From Catelliglobosispora koreensis DSM 44566 (GTDB lineage Bacteria; Actinomycetota; Actinomycetes; Mycobacteriales; Micromonosporaceae): a DNA stretch of 35,541 nt. Position 1 is the stretch's first letter. Every line of letters begins with the position of its first letter. Of the stretch, positions 34,336 through 35,541 are shown in pieces. A model generated the notes under the pieces. It saw nothing but the letters and a program-made list of their open reading frames with translations. It was not told the origin of the DNA and did no database searches. A program made the translations under genes and the position numbers. The stretch lies in assembly GCF_000379685.1 (NCBI RefSeq), contig NZ_KB903289.1, positions 1 through 35,541 of the forward strand, given 5' to 3'.

Positions 34336-35541
34336 TCAGCGCTGAAGGGTTAGCAGACCCGGCCGGTAGGGCAGGAGTCCGTATTCGACGCCGTCGGAAC
34401 TGGGCGAACGCCCCTGGTACAGCAGCTGCAAATTGCAAGGATCGATGGTCATGGTCTGATCCGCGCTGCTGCGGATCAGCTCGCCGTGGCTGATGTCGTT
34501 GGTCCATGTCGCGCCACTGTTGGCCTTGCCAGCAAAGGGATTGCTCTCGGTCGCGGCCTGCGGCGTCCACGAACCACTGAGGCTGGTCGCCGTGAACGAG
34601 CGGAAGTAGCGGCCTTGCGCGCCGATCGCTTCGACGATCATGAGGTACTGGTTCTGACCCTGGACCTTGTAGACCTGAACCGCTTCGAACAAGTTGTTCG
34701 TCGTGTCGCTCATGATGGTCGTGTAGCTGGAGCCAAAGTTGCCCGGGAAGTTCCCGATGGGCATGCTGGCCCGGTAGATCTTGCCGTTGTCACCGGCGAA
34801 GAACAGGTACATGTTCGTGCCGTCACCGATGATTGCCTGATCGATGGGGCCAGTGCCAGAGCCGGTGATGCTTCCGGTGAATAGTGGCTGCGGTGCTGAC
34901 CAGCCGTTGGGGTTCGTGGGGTCACTTGAGGTGCGGTAGATGAACGGCCATTGGCCCCATTGGTAGGCGAGTACCCAGATGTTTTTAGGGGCGAAGTAGA
35001 ACAGCGAGGGTGCGACCGCGCCCGATGACATCGTGTTCTGGCTGGCCGTGCTCATGCTTGACCAGTTCGAGAAAACGCTGAAGTTCATAGAACCCCATGA
35101 CGTTCCAAAATCATGCGTGGTCGCATAAACCAGATGGCCGCCGTTGTATGGGGCGTGGGTGAAGTCCTTAAGCGACACCCAGCCCGCCTTCGGCTGCGCC
35201 AGCGGGCCAGTCGATGTCCAGCGGTAGCTCGACGGAAGCGCCGTGCACGGGCCTCCGCCCCCTACGGGAACGAGTTGCCATTGCTGGTTGTTTCCGCTCC
35301 AGTCGTCGTATTGGACGATGTTTGCGTTGTTGGCGGTGGAGGCTCCTTGGACTTCGAGGACTTTGTTGCTGTGGCGGCTGGTGATTTTGATGTAGCCGTT
35401 GGTGGTGTCGGTCAGGCGCCATTGCTGGTTGTTGGTGTTGTTGTCGGTCCATTGGTGGATGGCTGCTCCGTTGGCGGTGGAGTTGCCTGAGACGTCGAGG
35501 ACTTTGCCGGAGTGGCGGGATTTGATGCGGTAGTAGCCGCC
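34336..35541 (-). CDS. Secreted GH62 alpha-L-arabinofuranosidase with N-terminal RICIN module, 5' end outside window
   Basis: A 401-codon frame enters from the right edge without a start. The first about 90 residues seen are a ricin-type module ([42 protein letters not shown]). A glycine linker leads to a GH62 five-bladed propeller beginning [20 protein letters not shown]. The predicted catalytic base is the Asp in SLKDFTH (codon 35166-35164), the acid the Glu in NNLFEAVQV (34686-34684) and the helper Asp in GPIDQAII (34842-34840). GH62 enzymes remove arabinofuranose from arabinoxylan, supplying the arabinose operon. The ricin module is coded differently from the catalytic domain (mostly AAA and CAA for Lys and Gln), hinting at separate ancestry. 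Confidence 0.95.
   Translation of the reverse strand, partial: GGYYRIKSRHSGKVLDVSGNSTANGAAIHQWTDNNTNNQQWRLTDTTNGYIKITSRHSNKVLEVQGASTANNANIVQYDDWSGNNQQWQLVPVGGGGPCTALPSSYRWTSTGPLAQPKAGWVSLKDFTHAPYNGGHLVYATTHDFGTSWGSMNFSVFSNWSSMSTASQNTMSSGAVAPSLFYFAPKNIWVLAYQWGQWPFIYRTSSDPTNPNGWSAPQPLFTGSITGSGTGPIDQAIIGDGTNMYLFFAGDNGKIYRASMPIGNFPGNFGSSYTTIMSDTTNNLFEAVQVYKVQGQNQYLMIVEAIGAQGRYFRSFTATSLSGSWTPQAATESNPFAGKANSGATWTNDISHGELIRSSADQTMTIDPCNLQLLYQGRSPSSDGVEYGLLPYRPGLLTLQR

Noticed and set aside
33079-34353. 424-codon plus-strand open frame opposite the GH127-type gene
   Set aside because: It is an antisense shadow typical of GC-rich codon bias, with no ribosome-binding site or known family. The minus frame has a signal, catalytic motifs and repeats.

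Overview
The window is GC-rich, dense with genes, and uses GTG and TTG starts. Its secreted enzymes carry C-terminal ricin-type beta-trefoil (CBM13/RICIN) modules and Tat or Sec signals. This is the style of a filamentous, soil-dwelling actinomycete; genus cannot be fixed from the sequence. No tRNA, rRNA, insertion sequence, phage or CRISPR feature was seen. The whole window reads as one chromosomal locus for stripping side chains from plant cell-wall polysaccharides and for taking up and catabolising L-arabinose.

Layout. 1-3336: a ThuA/PQQ-type sugar-dehydrogenase fusion leaving the left edge, divergent from a ROK regulator. 3383-8613: GH10 xylanase and a GntR/FCD regulator, divergent from two translationally coupled CE1-type esterases. 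8671-11918: a secreted beta-helix (GH141-like) protein behind a second GntR/FCD regulator. 12207-14444: a cytoplasmic GH31 alpha-xylosidase-like enzyme. 14484-20219: a minus-strand cluster read GH27, then GH95, then an SGNH (CE3-like) esterase. 20606-21625: LacI regulator 1, divergent from 21883-31493, the arabinose operon: araB, araD, a YtfQ-type binding protein, its ABC ATPase, two permeases, araA and a second LacI regulator. 31543-35541: GH127/146-type beta-L-arabinofuranosidase behind a GH62 arabinofuranosidase that leaves the right edge.

How it fits together (inference from families and context). GH10, the esterases and GH62 would open and debranch arabinoxylan. GH127, GH27, GH95 and the beta-helix protein would attack arabinose-, galactose- and fucose-containing decorations of pectin, xyloglucan or cell-wall glycoproteins. 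Freed arabinose would enter through the YtfQRT/YjfF-type transporter, a family known for furanose sugars, and pass through AraA, AraB and AraD to D-xylulose 5-phosphate.

The strongest regulatory signal is a repeated promoter layout, a TTGACG -35 box followed 7-8 nt later by a LacI-family operator. It occurs at araB, at lacI-1 and at the promoter region of the GH27-GH95 cluster, linking intracellular arabinose catabolism to extracellular glycosidases. Other candidate operators are perfect palindromes before the beta-helix gene and GH31. Strong stem-loops lie between several co-directional genes and may set unequal expression within transcripts.
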